A stretch of DNA of 64,000 bases from JAFMDF01 sp965277445 (GTDB lineage Bacteria > Bacteroidota > Bacteroidia > Chitinophagales > Saprospiraceae). Each line of letters starts with the position of its first letter. Position 1 is the first letter of the stretch. Shown here one piece after another: positions 54,214 to 64,000 of this stretch. The notes beneath the pieces were generated by a model. It was not told where the DNA came from and did not search any database. It saw only the letters and a program-made list of their open reading frames with translations. The DNA is taken from positions 385,218 to 449,217 of the forward strand of contig CBDICY010000030.1 of NCBI GenBank assembly GCA_965277445.1, in the 5' to 3' direction. The translations under genes were made by a program, and so were the position numbers.

Positions 54214-54335
54214 AAGAAATATTTTTTAAATATGTATATCCTTGCTTATAAATGAGTTTGGTGATATTATTGACCAATTATTAATTTCTACAGCTAACTT
54301 ATTTTTAAGGCACAAATATTAAACCAAATATGTCT

Positions 54336-54343
54336 TAACTTTG
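54336..54343 (+). promoter_or_regulatory. -7 element of the zinc-ribbon/LysM gene
   Basis: TAACTTTG matches TAnnTTTG about 118 bp before the ATG at 54461. No -33 TTG at the expected spacing. Confidence 0.4.
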
Positions 54344-54460
54344 CTTTTTACTCAATTATTCCTAGGGTTTTGTTAAATTAAACCACAGAATATAGTTTGA
54401 ACCGCTAAGGTCTACTAACTTCGTCCTTTTTGTTAATCTATTTATTGAACGTATTTTTAA

Positions 54461-55033
54461 ATGAATTGTCCAGTTTGCCGACATCTCAATATTCCTTCTT
54501 TAGCCACTACTTGTCCAAATTGTGCGACTAATTTAGTAGGGATTAAATTATTAGATGCATTAGAAGATCAGTATGTAGAAACGGTTAAGTCAAAAGTAGC
54601 CATAGAGGGAGAAAAGCTTCAAAGTAGCATTGAATATGCACAAAACCTAAAAAAGAAGAATCGACGGATTAATGGATTGCTTTTTTTGCTCTTTTTATTG
54701 TCATTGCTTTATTACTTTTTTGGTCGTCCTGAACCACAAAAAAATGTTATAGTGGATTTGAAATATTTAGATTCCTTAACTATTTATAAAAATAAGTTTG
54801 CCGAAAAAGAAGCGGCATTAACGACGGTCCATCAACAGCTAACAAGCATTAAAACAACCCAAAATATCCGAGAACTAACATATGTTGTCAAGAAAGGAGA
54901 TATATTATACGATTTGGGTGTCTTGTTTTATAACGATACCACGGCATGGTATCAAATTGCTTTAGATAATAAAATATATGATATCAAAGGATTGCCAATC
55001 GGAGATACTTTAAAAATTAAATATAGGGATTGA
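54461..55033 (+). CDS. Zinc-ribbon, single-TM, LysM protein
   Basis: This 190-residue protein begins with a zinc-ribbon (MNCPVC at 3-6, TTCPNC at 18-21), then a coiled region, one membrane helix (about 69-86, LLFLLFLLSLLYYFFG) and a C-terminal LysM domain (about 140-190, LTYVVKKGDILYDLGVLFYN and LPIGDTLKIKY). The zinc-ribbon should be in the cytoplasm and the LysM domain outside the inner membrane, where it can bind peptidoglycan. The combination is uncommon. It precedes a GrpE-like gene, and no operon link is proved. Confidence 0.75.
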   Translation: MNCPVCRHLNIPSLATTCPNCATNLVGIKLLDALEDQYVETVKSKVAIEGEKLQSSIEYAQNLKKKNRRINGLLFLLFLLSLLYYFFGRPEPQKNVIVDLKYLDSLTIYKNKFAEKEAALTTVHQQLTSIKTTQNIRELTYVVKKGDILYDLGVLFYNDTTAWYQIALDNKIYDIKGLPIGDTLKIKYRD

Positions 55034-55219
55034 TGAGTAAATGTGAAAATAAATAAATGATTAAATGTTGCCCTTAGATTAGAGAAAAGAGACTGAAATT
55101 ACCTACAAAACATAAATTCTTAGCAATTTCTTCTAAAATTTTGCAATTTCATAGGTTTAGCTCACCTCTCTGTTCTCCATAACTTGAATTTAATATATTA
55201 ATAACCAATCAACTAACTA

Positions 55220-55618
55220 ATGGTTAAAGAATTTCAACAACTTAGAAAACAAATGACGCAACGTTTGTTGGAACAACAGCAGCAAAAAATGGAAATGGTT
55301 GCACTAGTAGAGCAGCAAGCAAAAGAGAAAGAAATATGGTTGATGGATATTATTGAGCTGATTGATAAGTTATCTAGAAAAGAAACAATAGTAGTCCAGA
55401 CTTTACAATTAGATACGCCTCCTAAACAGGTTGTGGAAGAAATATATAACAATATTCAAAATGATTTACTCCTTCTTTTAAGCAAATATGGCGTTCAACC
55501 AATTGTTGGAGATGAACAATTTGAGCAAGAGAAAGAAACGGGACACCCTAGTACTTTAGATCAACCAACATCTCCTCGAAAAAGATTTAGGTATCAAGGA
55601 AAAATCCTGAAAAAATAA
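55220..55618 (+). CDS. GrpE-like coiled-coil protein
   Basis: This 132-residue protein begins with a glutamine-rich coiled coil (KQMTQRLLEQQQQKMEMV). The second half resembles the GrpE head: EEIYNNIQNDLLLLLSKYGV, QPIVGDEQFEQEKETGH, and RKRFRYQGKILKK correspond to the GrpE pattern of a helix ending in GVxPI, an acidic loop and a basic RxGxVLR strand. If so, it would act on a DnaK-type chaperone. It is far shorter than normal GrpE and the match is by eye only. Confidence 0.5.
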   Translation: MVKEFQQLRKQMTQRLLEQQQQKMEMVALVEQQAKEKEIWLMDIIELIDKLSRKETIVVQTLQLDTPPKQVVEEIYNNIQNDLLLLLSKYGVQPIVGDEQFEQEKETGHPSTLDQPTSPRKRFRYQGKILKK

Positions 55619-55965
55619 ATCAATTCTTCTTAAAATTAATAAATATAAAAGAAGCTACTTGCTGATATTCTGCTAAATTTACAATTTTTATGCTTGAAAA
55701 TCAATGAAATAAATACTTTATCGAAATCCTTATAAAAGCAAACTACCTTTTTGTCACCTCTCTATTGACGTTGCTCACCTTTTAATAATTAGACCACTTT
55801 TTTTCTTAATAAAAGTGGTATCATTGTGTCATTTCTAGTCCTATTACCTATATATACTACACCGAGTTTTATAATTTATTTTATGACTACTTATTGCTTT
55901 TTGGTTTAATGCGAACCAAAGGAATAGTAGCTTTTGCTTTAGTCTAAAAAAATAAGGGTTTAAAT
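55619..55965. other. 347-bp spacer before the LytTR regulator
   Basis: AT-rich with no clear gene, repeat array or hairpin. It probably contains the promoter for the LytTR gene. Confidence 0.4.
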
Positions 55966-56694
55966 ATGCAGTCAGGCCAAGTATTACATATAAAAGATCG
56001 AGCAGCGGCAACCGATGAAGTAAGAGAAGTCTTAGAAGATTTGAGCTGTTCTATCTTAATGGTGGATAATGTTGATCAGGCACAACGAATGATTGGGAAG
56101 CGTGCTATAGATTTGGTGATACTTAATATAGAACAAGATGATACTTCTACTTTAGAAGATTTTGTTTCTATACTTAAAGAAGCAGATTTGCCAGTTATTT
56201 TTTTGACCTTTGATCGAGATAGAGCATTATATGAATTAGCAAAACGAGCTAATTTAGTTGCTTATCTTGTTTCTCCTGTAGATATGCTAACTATTAGAAG
56301 TATTGTTGAATATAATCTAAAAACAATAAAACCAGCAATTCGAAAAATAGATAAATGGGGAAGTAGTAATTCTTTGGAAGATACCTTATTTATCAAAGTA
56401 AATCAATTATTACAAAAGGTGAAAATTGAAGATATTACCCATATTAAATCAGAAGGTAATTATTGTATGATTTTTACAACAGAAAAAAAATACGCTATTA
56501 AAATATCGATGATTCGATTGTACCATAATTTATTAGGTAAAGGATTTATTCAAGCACATAAAAGTTTTTTAGTCCCGCTAAATAAAATTGATAATATAGA
56601 TATTTCCAGTAATGAAGTGTTGATAGGAGGACTTAGAATTCCTCTCGGAAGAAAATATAAACAAGAATTATTAACCCGCCTAAACTTATTATAA
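55966..56694 (+). CDS. LytTR regulator with a degenerate receiver domain
   Basis: This 242-residue regulator has a REC-like domain (about 5-120) and a LytTR DNA-binding domain (about 140-242, with VEDITHIKSEGNYCMIFTTE-type strands and FIQAHKSFLVPLNKI). The receiver lacks the key residues: the phosphoacceptor position is N54 (LVILNIEQ), the usual K in the YLxKP motif is S103 (YLVSP), and the acidic pair is KD. It should not be phosphorylated in the normal way, so it may sense protein partners or be constitutive. Typical LytTR targets are direct repeats upstream of promoters. Confidence 0.85.
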   Translation: MQSGQVLHIKDRAAATDEVREVLEDLSCSILMVDNVDQAQRMIGKRAIDLVILNIEQDDTSTLEDFVSILKEADLPVIFLTFDRDRALYELAKRANLVAYLVSPVDMLTIRSIVEYNLKTIKPAIRKIDKWGSSNSLEDTLFIKVNQLLQKVKIEDITHIKSEGNYCMIFTTEKKYAIKISMIRLYHNLLGKGFIQAHKSFLVPLNKIDNIDISSNEVLIGGLRIPLGRKYKQELLTRLNLL

Positions 56695-57128
56695 AGTTAA
56701 TATTTGACAATGTATAAGTTGTTGTAATTCACGTAAATGATAAATGTTTTTAAGTTTTTTTTATATATATAAGATTTGTTTTGCGAAAATCTCTTTTACT
56801 TAACAATTATTCTAGACCTTGATTGTAATACCTAATTCCGTTACTTTTGTAACCGACCTACAAAATTATCAATGGATATTTTGATATAAGTCCTTACTTT
56901 TAATTTACCCATCCACATATCTACCAATAAATAGTAAACAACAACAAAATGTTATAACTAACTACGATTTACAGGAGTAGTTTGGGCTGCTATTATGGTG
57001 AGTACTTGGGAGAAGCATTCAGAAGTTAAGAACTACTATTTTGTAAGGTGTAATAGAGATGATATACAAAGCCCCAAAGACTAGATCTTTTCTATTGTCT
57101 ATCAAATAAACTCAAAAAAGGATTTTTC
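56695..57128. other. 434-bp leader and promoter region of rpoD
   Basis: It contains the promoter at 56819-56849. The transcribed leader of about 270 bases has no hairpin or ORF of note. Confidence 0.45.
56819..56849 (+). promoter_or_regulatory. Promoter of the rpoD-like gene
   Basis: TTG (56819-56821), a 20-bp spacer and TACTTTTG (56842-56849) match the Bacteroidota promoter TTG-N20-TAnnTTTG exactly. It leaves a leader of about 270 bases before the ATG at 57129. Confidence 0.75.
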
Positions 57129-57998
57129 ATGAGACAACTTAAGATTACTAAGTCTATTACCAATCGAGAGAGCCAATCTTTAGAGAAGTATTTACAGGAA
57201 ATCGGGAAAGTTGATTTACTGACGCCAGAAGAAGAAGTTGAGTTAGCCAAACGCATTAAATCTGGAGATCAAGCGGCCCTAGAGAAATTAACCAAGGCAA
57301 ATTTGAGATTCGTAGTATCCGTTGCCAAACAATATCAAAATCAAGGGCTTTCATTGAGTGATTTAATTAACGAAGGTAACTTAGGTTTAATCAAAGCTGC
57401 GCAGAGATTTGACGAAACACGTGGTTTTAAATTTATATCCTATGCTGTTTGGTGGATTCGACAATCCATTTTGCAAGCATTAGCGGAGCAATCTAGAATA
57501 GTACGATTGCCATTAAATAAAGTTGGTTCTTTAAATAAAATTAATAAAGCTTTTTCTGAATTAGAACAAGCTTTTGAACGAGAGCCTTCTGCCGAAGAAT
57601 TAGCAGAACAATTAGAAATACCAACTGAAGAAGTCGAAACAACACTCGGTGTTGCTGCTCGACACGTTTCTATGGATGCACCATTTGTTACAGGAGAGGA
57701 TAATTCTTTACTAGATGTTCTAGAAAATGGAACAACTGGTAATACTGACTCAGAATTAGAGTACAAACAATCGCTACGGAAAGAAATTGAACGTTCTTTA
57801 AGTACCTTGACTGAAAGACAATGTGATGTTATTAAGCTTTATTTTGGAATAGGTGTCGAACATCCAATGTCATTAGAAGATATTGGGGATAAATTTGGTT
57901 TAACTAGAGAAAGAGTCCGCCAAATTAAAGATAAAGCGATTAATAAATTGCGTTCTGCTTCTCGAAGTAAGTTATTACGTAACTATCTTGGATCTTAA
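57129..57998 (+). CDS. rpoD: Primary sigma factor RpoD (short Bacteroidota form)
   Basis: This is the housekeeping sigma factor. The 289-residue form lacks sigma region 1.1 and the large non-conserved segment, as normal for Bacteroidota. Region 1.2/2 has LEKYLQEIGKVDLLTPEEE, KANLRFVVSVAKQY, LSDLINEGNLGLIKAAQRFD and FISYAVWWIRQSILQALAEQ; region 3 follows; region 4 has LTERQCDVIKLYFGIG, MSLEDIGDKFGLTRERVRQI, then KAINKLR. This sigma recognises the TAnnTTTG promoters seen across the window. A palindromic terminator follows. Confidence 0.97.
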   Translation: MRQLKITKSITNRESQSLEKYLQEIGKVDLLTPEEEVELAKRIKSGDQAALEKLTKANLRFVVSVAKQYQNQGLSLSDLINEGNLGLIKAAQRFDETRGFKFISYAVWWIRQSILQALAEQSRIVRLPLNKVGSLNKINKAFSELEQAFEREPSAEELAEQLEIPTEEVETTLGVAARHVSMDAPFVTGEDNSLLDVLENGTTGNTDSELEYKQSLRKEIERSLSTLTERQCDVIKLYFGIGVEHPMSLEDIGDKFGLTRERVRQIKDKAINKLRSASRSKLLRNYLGS

Positions 57999-58020
57999 AT
58001 TTCAATTATGTCTCTAAAAT

Positions 58021-58056
58021 AAAAAGGGTAACTTTAGTACTAAAGTTACCCTTTTT
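58021..58056. terminator. Bidirectional terminator between rpoD and serC
   Basis: aaaaagggtaacttta (58021-58036), a gtac centre and the exact reverse complement (58041-58056) make a fully palindromic hairpin with A and T runs on both sides. Confidence 0.9.
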
Positions 58057-58080
58057 ATTTACTTTGTTAACTGCTAACTA

Positions 58081-59151
58081 CTAACCATGTTTCTTAGCTA
58101 ACTCCTGCATCACTTCCGTCAATACTTTCACACTAGCACGAGGCATAGCATTATATATAGAGGCTCTAAAACCACCAACTGATCGGTGACCTTTCACACC
58201 TACACAACCTGCTTCTGCACACATTGCCAAAAACTCCGCTTCTAACTCAGGCTTTTCCAAAAGGAAAGTTACATTCATTAAAGAACGGTCTTTTTTAGCA
58301 GCTGTACCTTTAAACAAAGGATTGTTTTCAATTTCTCTATATAATAAACCACCTTTAGATTTGTTCTTCTTCGCCATTTCTGCCACGCCACCTTTTGCCT
58401 TTATCCAACGCATCGTTAACATAGATACGTAAATAGGAAAAGCTGGAGGTGTATTAAAAGCAGACCCTTTGGCGATATGGGTGTTATAATCCAACATTGT
58501 TGGAATAGCTCTATCTACTTTGCCTAATAAATCTTTTCTGATGATGGCTAAAGTAACTCCTGCTGGGCCTAAATTTTTCTGCGCACCAGCATAGATCATC
58601 CCGAAACGACTAATATCCAATGGGCGACTGAAAATATCTGAAGACATATCACATACAAACGGTACGTCTGTTTCTGGCCACCAATTATGTGCGGTTCCGA
58701 AAATAGTATTATTACTAGTTAAGTGCAGGTAAGTCGCATCCGTTGGTACTTTATACCTTTTTGGAATGTAATTGTAATTTTTGTCCTTAGAAGAGGCAAT
58801 CACTTCCACATTCCCAAAATGTTTAGCTTCTTTAATAGCCTTAGTCGACCAGGCACCTGTATCAACGTAACAAGCTTTTCCGTCAGCAGGCAATAAATTC
58901 ATTGCTGACATATAGAACTGAGAACTAGCACCACCCGTTAGAAATAAAACAGCGTAATCCTCATTGATGCCTAATAATTCCCTGGTCAAAGCTTCTGCTT
59001 CTTCCATTACCGCAGCAAAATCTGGACTTCTGTGAGAAATTTCTAAAATAGATAAACCGCTATCATTAAAATTAATAGCTGCTTTACTCGCCTGGCGCAT
59101 TACTTCTTTGGGTAGAATGGCAGGTCCTGCGTAAAAATTATGTTTTTTCAT
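58081..59151 (-). CDS. serC: Phosphoserine aminotransferase
   Basis: SerC converts 3-phosphohydroxypyruvate to phosphoserine, the second step in serine synthesis, and is also used in pyridoxal synthesis. The 356-residue PLP enzyme has NFYAGPAILPKEVM at the start, H40-R41 (ISHRSPDFAAVM), GGASSQFYMSAMNLL, the PLP lysine K192 in YAGAQKNLGPAGVT, and GCVGVKGHRSVGGFRASIYN. All catalytic parts are present. Confidence 0.95.
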   Translation of the reverse strand: MKKHNFYAGPAILPKEVMRQASKAAINFNDSGLSILEISHRSPDFAAVMEEAEALTRELLGINEDYAVLFLTGGASSQFYMSAMNLLPADGKACYVDTGAWSTKAIKEAKHFGNVEVIASSKDKNYNYIPKRYKVPTDATYLHLTSNNTIFGTAHNWWPETDVPFVCDMSSDIFSRPLDISRFGMIYAGAQKNLGPAGVTLAIIRKDLLGKVDRAIPTMLDYNTHIAKGSAFNTPPAFPIYVSMLTMRWIKAKGGVAEMAKKNKSKGGLLYREIENNPLFKGTAAKKDRSLMNVTFLLEKPELEAEFLAMCAEAGCVGVKGHRSVGGFRASIYNAMPRASVKVLTEVMQELAKKHG

Positions 59152-59700
59152 TTTAAACGATTGTTTAAGAGTGTCTCTTAATGAGATAAATATATTATTA
59201 GTCGAATAATTTGGACGGTTGGTTAGTGTTTTGGAACGCTGCTTTTATCGCTTTAGTTCAAAGAAGGCACAAATGTATGGTATTTAAAAGCATCATGCTA
59301 GACAGGCAATTAATTAATTGTAAATATTTTATTATTTATGAATTAATACTAGGTGATAGATTGATGGAGCTTTAGGTCATTAGGTCATTAGTAGAGAACA
59401 TAGATATAGATAGAAAATGTAATTACTGCTATTGTAATAGCTACTACTAATCAATCTGTTCTTGCAAAGTCTAATTTTGACAACGAAATACCTGACCTAT
59501 ACCTTAATATATAATAGGTGCATTAATATAAGGACTGAAGATGTGCTATTAATGAAACCCATATTAGGGGGAATGAAGTACTTATAAGGCATTCTTTAGG
59601 GAACGAAATTAGCTCATAAATTATTGTTTTATCTAAAATATTGGTAATCAGTAACTTAGGATTTGATAAATAGATTTCTAAAAAAAAAGTCAATTATTAT
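59152..59700. other. Spacer between serC and the rrn promoters
   Basis: A CAAATGTA at 59270-59277 on the plus strand may be the -7 element for serC on the minus strand. A cattaggtcattag duplication lies near 59376-59392. No gene was seen. Confidence 0.45.
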
Positions 59701-59710
59701 AGAATTTCCC

Positions 59711-59741
59711 TTGTTTAAACTTACTAAAGGTCATACTTTTG
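59711..59741 (+). promoter_or_regulatory. rrn promoter P1
   Basis: TTG (59711-59713), a 20-bp spacer and TACTTTTG (59734-59741). It is followed by gcacccgcttaggaagcta, repeated after P2. Confidence 0.8.
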
Positions 59742-59824
59742 CACCCGCTTAGGAAGCTAAGCAAAATCAGTCAAATAACTGATTAAAAGCATTGAAAAAA
59801 AAGATAATTTATTTTAGATTAAAG

Positions 59825-59856
59825 TTTGTTTTTAAGAAGAAATAAATATACTTTTG
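59825..59856 (+). promoter_or_regulatory. rrn promoter P2
   Basis: TTTG (59825-59828), a 20-bp spacer and TACTTTTG (59849-59856), then the same gcacccgcttaggaagcta initial sequence as P1. Confidence 0.8.
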
Positions 59857-59943
59857 CACCCGCTTAGGAAGCTAGGCATTTAAGTGATAAAAAAGGGCAT
59901 AAAAAACTCCAAAAATAAAATAATATTTTTTGTAGAAAAAGCT

Positions 59944-59974
59944 TGGAGTTATCATTTAAAAGTTAGTATCTTTG
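59944..59974 (+). promoter_or_regulatory. rrn promoter P3
   Basis: TTG (59944-59946), a 20-bp spacer and TATCTTTG (59967-59974). The downstream sequence differs (gcgctccg). Confidence 0.75.
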
Positions 59975-60095
59975 CGCTCCGATTCAAACAATCGGAAAAT
60001 AAAAAAGAAATATAAAAGTTAATTTATAGAAATTGACTGAATATATATAAGACTTAATTTAGTTTGTTTTTTCGGGAATAAATTAAATTACAAAA

Positions 60096-60107
60096 GTTCC
60101 TTGACAA
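60096..60107 (+). promoter_or_regulatory. boxA-like antitermination site in the 16S leader
   Basis: gttccttgacaa resembles rrn boxA. A near copy occurs before the 23S gene at 62308-62319, followed in both cases by a gggaaga motif within about 10 bases. Confidence 0.5.
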
Positions 60108-60229
60108 TATGGGAAGAAGACAATAAGCATTTTAATAGTGTATTCAAGAGTTTAAAATACGAAGTGGTTAACTTATTCCACTCAAAAAAAATAACTTGAA
60201 TTTCTTTTTGAGATTCAGGAAAGAACTTT

Positions 60230-61763
<1,534 letters not shown>

Positions 61764-61938
61764 TAGAGACTTGGCGATACAGCTACTTGACTTGTATTTA
61801 TATGAGTCATTTAAAATGTTTATTATCTTCCCATATTCAAGGTTACTTTTAAAATAGGTTATCAAAGGAAAGCTTTTGATAATTTTTTTTTGAAAAGAAT
61901 ACAGCAAACGGGACAGAGGAATTATCGTTCCGCAACGA

Positions 61939-62015
61939 AGTCTCGTAGCTCAGCTGGTTAGAGCACTACACTGATAATGTAGGGGTCGGCGGTTCAAGTC
62001 CGCCCGAGACTACCA
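61939..62015 (+). tRNA. tRNA-Ile (GAT anticodon)
   Basis: The 77-nt cloverleaf has acceptor agtctcg paired with cgagact, the D-arm gctc...gagc, the anticodon stem ctaca/tgtag with loop ctgataa (anticodon GAT), the T-arm ggcgg-ttcaagt-ccgcc, the discriminator a and an encoded CCA (62013-62015). It lies in the rrn spacer between 16S and tRNA-Ala. Confidence 0.97.
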
Positions 62016-62030
62016 GTAAAGAAACTGACT

Positions 62031-62104
62031 GGGGGATTAGCTCAGCTGGCTAGAGCGCCTGCCTTGCACGCAGGAGGTCAACGGTTCGACTCCGTTATCC
62101 TCCA
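62031..62104 (+). tRNA. tRNA-Ala (TGC anticodon)
   Basis: The 74-nt cloverleaf has acceptor gggggat paired with atcctcc, anticodon stem cctgc/gcagg, loop cttgcac (anticodon TGC), T-arm aacgg-ttcgact-ccgtt and discriminator a. The sequence after it is cta, so CCA is not encoded and must be added, unlike the adjacent tRNA-Ile. Confidence 0.97.
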
Positions 62105-62437
62105 CTATTTTAATTTAAAATTGAGAATCTAAAATTTTAAATTAAAAAGTGGCAACACATAGAATATTACCCAAAAGCGGGGGTACAATTGGTTCGAGTC
62201 CAAGATATTAACAACGGATTCACTTCAGCTAGACTTATTAGCACCAAATGAAACTGACAAGCTTAATTGCGAAAAGTTAGATTGAAGTGGTAAAATAATC
62301 CAAAAAAGTTCATTGACAAGGATGGGAAGAGAAGTAGATGCTATGAAAAGATATTTATATCTGGACATAGTAACCAGCTTATATATTAAACTTAATCGTT
62401 GATATGATATATAAGCAAGCAAAAGAGCAAAAAGAAT
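62105..62437 (+). other. tRNA-Ala to 23S spacer with inverted repeat
   Basis: An AT-rich imperfect inverted repeat (about 62107-62145, tttaatttaaaatt versus aattttaaattaaa) follows tRNA-Ala. A second boxA-like motif is at 62308-62319. No gene is seen; short frames here are fortuitous. Confidence 0.6.
62308..62319 (+). promoter_or_regulatory. boxA-like antitermination site before 23S
   Basis: gttcattgacaa differs from the copy in the 16S leader (60096-60107) at one position and shares the downstream gggaaga motif. Such paired boxA sites are common in rrn operons. Confidence 0.5.

Positions 62438-64000
<1,563 letters not shown>

Overview
The window is AT-rich chromosomal DNA from a member of the phylum Bacteroidota. 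Supporting signs are promoters of the TTG-N20-TAnnTTTG type, genes without Shine-Dalgarno sequences, type IX secretion (T9SS) C-terminal sorting domains, a short 289-residue primary sigma factor, and an rrn operon ordered 16S, tRNA-Ile, tRNA-Ala, 23S. The gene content (HD-PycTM protein, secreted sulfatases, T9SS-sorted proteins with YD-like repeats) would suit a Saprospirales-like marine or filamentous lineage. That placement is an inference and needs a 16S search.

Layout. 1-7 kb, minus strand: a MacB/FtsX-type ABC permease cut by the left edge, an RprY/RprX-like two-component pair, and two unrecognised proteins. 7.4-22.5 kb, plus strand: a SUF iron-sulfur assembly locus (sufB, sufC, sufD, sufS, sufE, sufT, and an Rrf2 regulator with three cysteines). 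It is split by a 7.1-kb accessory block between sufB and sufC, and by smaller insertions (aspartyl protease, TonB-C lipoprotein, three tiny membrane proteins). The accessory block holds a T9SS protein, a HAD hydrolase, a DinB-fold protein, two GNAT acetyltransferases, a monooxygenase-fold protein, two unknowns, and an AAA ATPase overlapped by a PD-(D/E)XK nuclease-like gene that is frameshifted. 22.5-38 kb: mixed single genes, including an SDR epimerase, an oligopeptide-type solute-binding lipoprotein, a sulfatase, a T9SS protein, an AlkD-like protein, an M23 peptidase, gamma-glutamyltransferase, a HAD phosphatase and an rRNA methyltransferase.

37.9-40.5 kb: a divergent pair made of an HD phosphohydrolase fused to a PycTM-type membrane module and a membrane-anchored class III nucleotide cyclase. 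This is the best candidate for a cyclic-nucleotide signalling or anti-phage system. 40.5-50.3 kb: a SPOR/CarboxypepD-like protein, fmt, a PepSY-TM protein, an ECF sigma, anti-sigma and repeat-protein cluster, a decayed sulfatase pseudogene, a glucosaminidase and a DUF6089-like protein. 50.4-59.2 kb: a 1241-residue NtrY-like kinase, a zinc-ribbon/LysM protein, a GrpE-like coiled-coil protein, a LytTR regulator with a degenerate receiver, rpoD and serC. 59.7-64 kb: an rRNA operon with three recognisable promoters and two boxA-like leader motifs, with the 23S gene cut by the right edge.

Many spacers carry short tandem arrays of 6-11-nt units. The units differ between loci, often occur as a sense array followed by its reverse complement, and often end only a few bases before a start codon. 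They explain several over-long ORFs and are themselves one of the more unusual features of the window.
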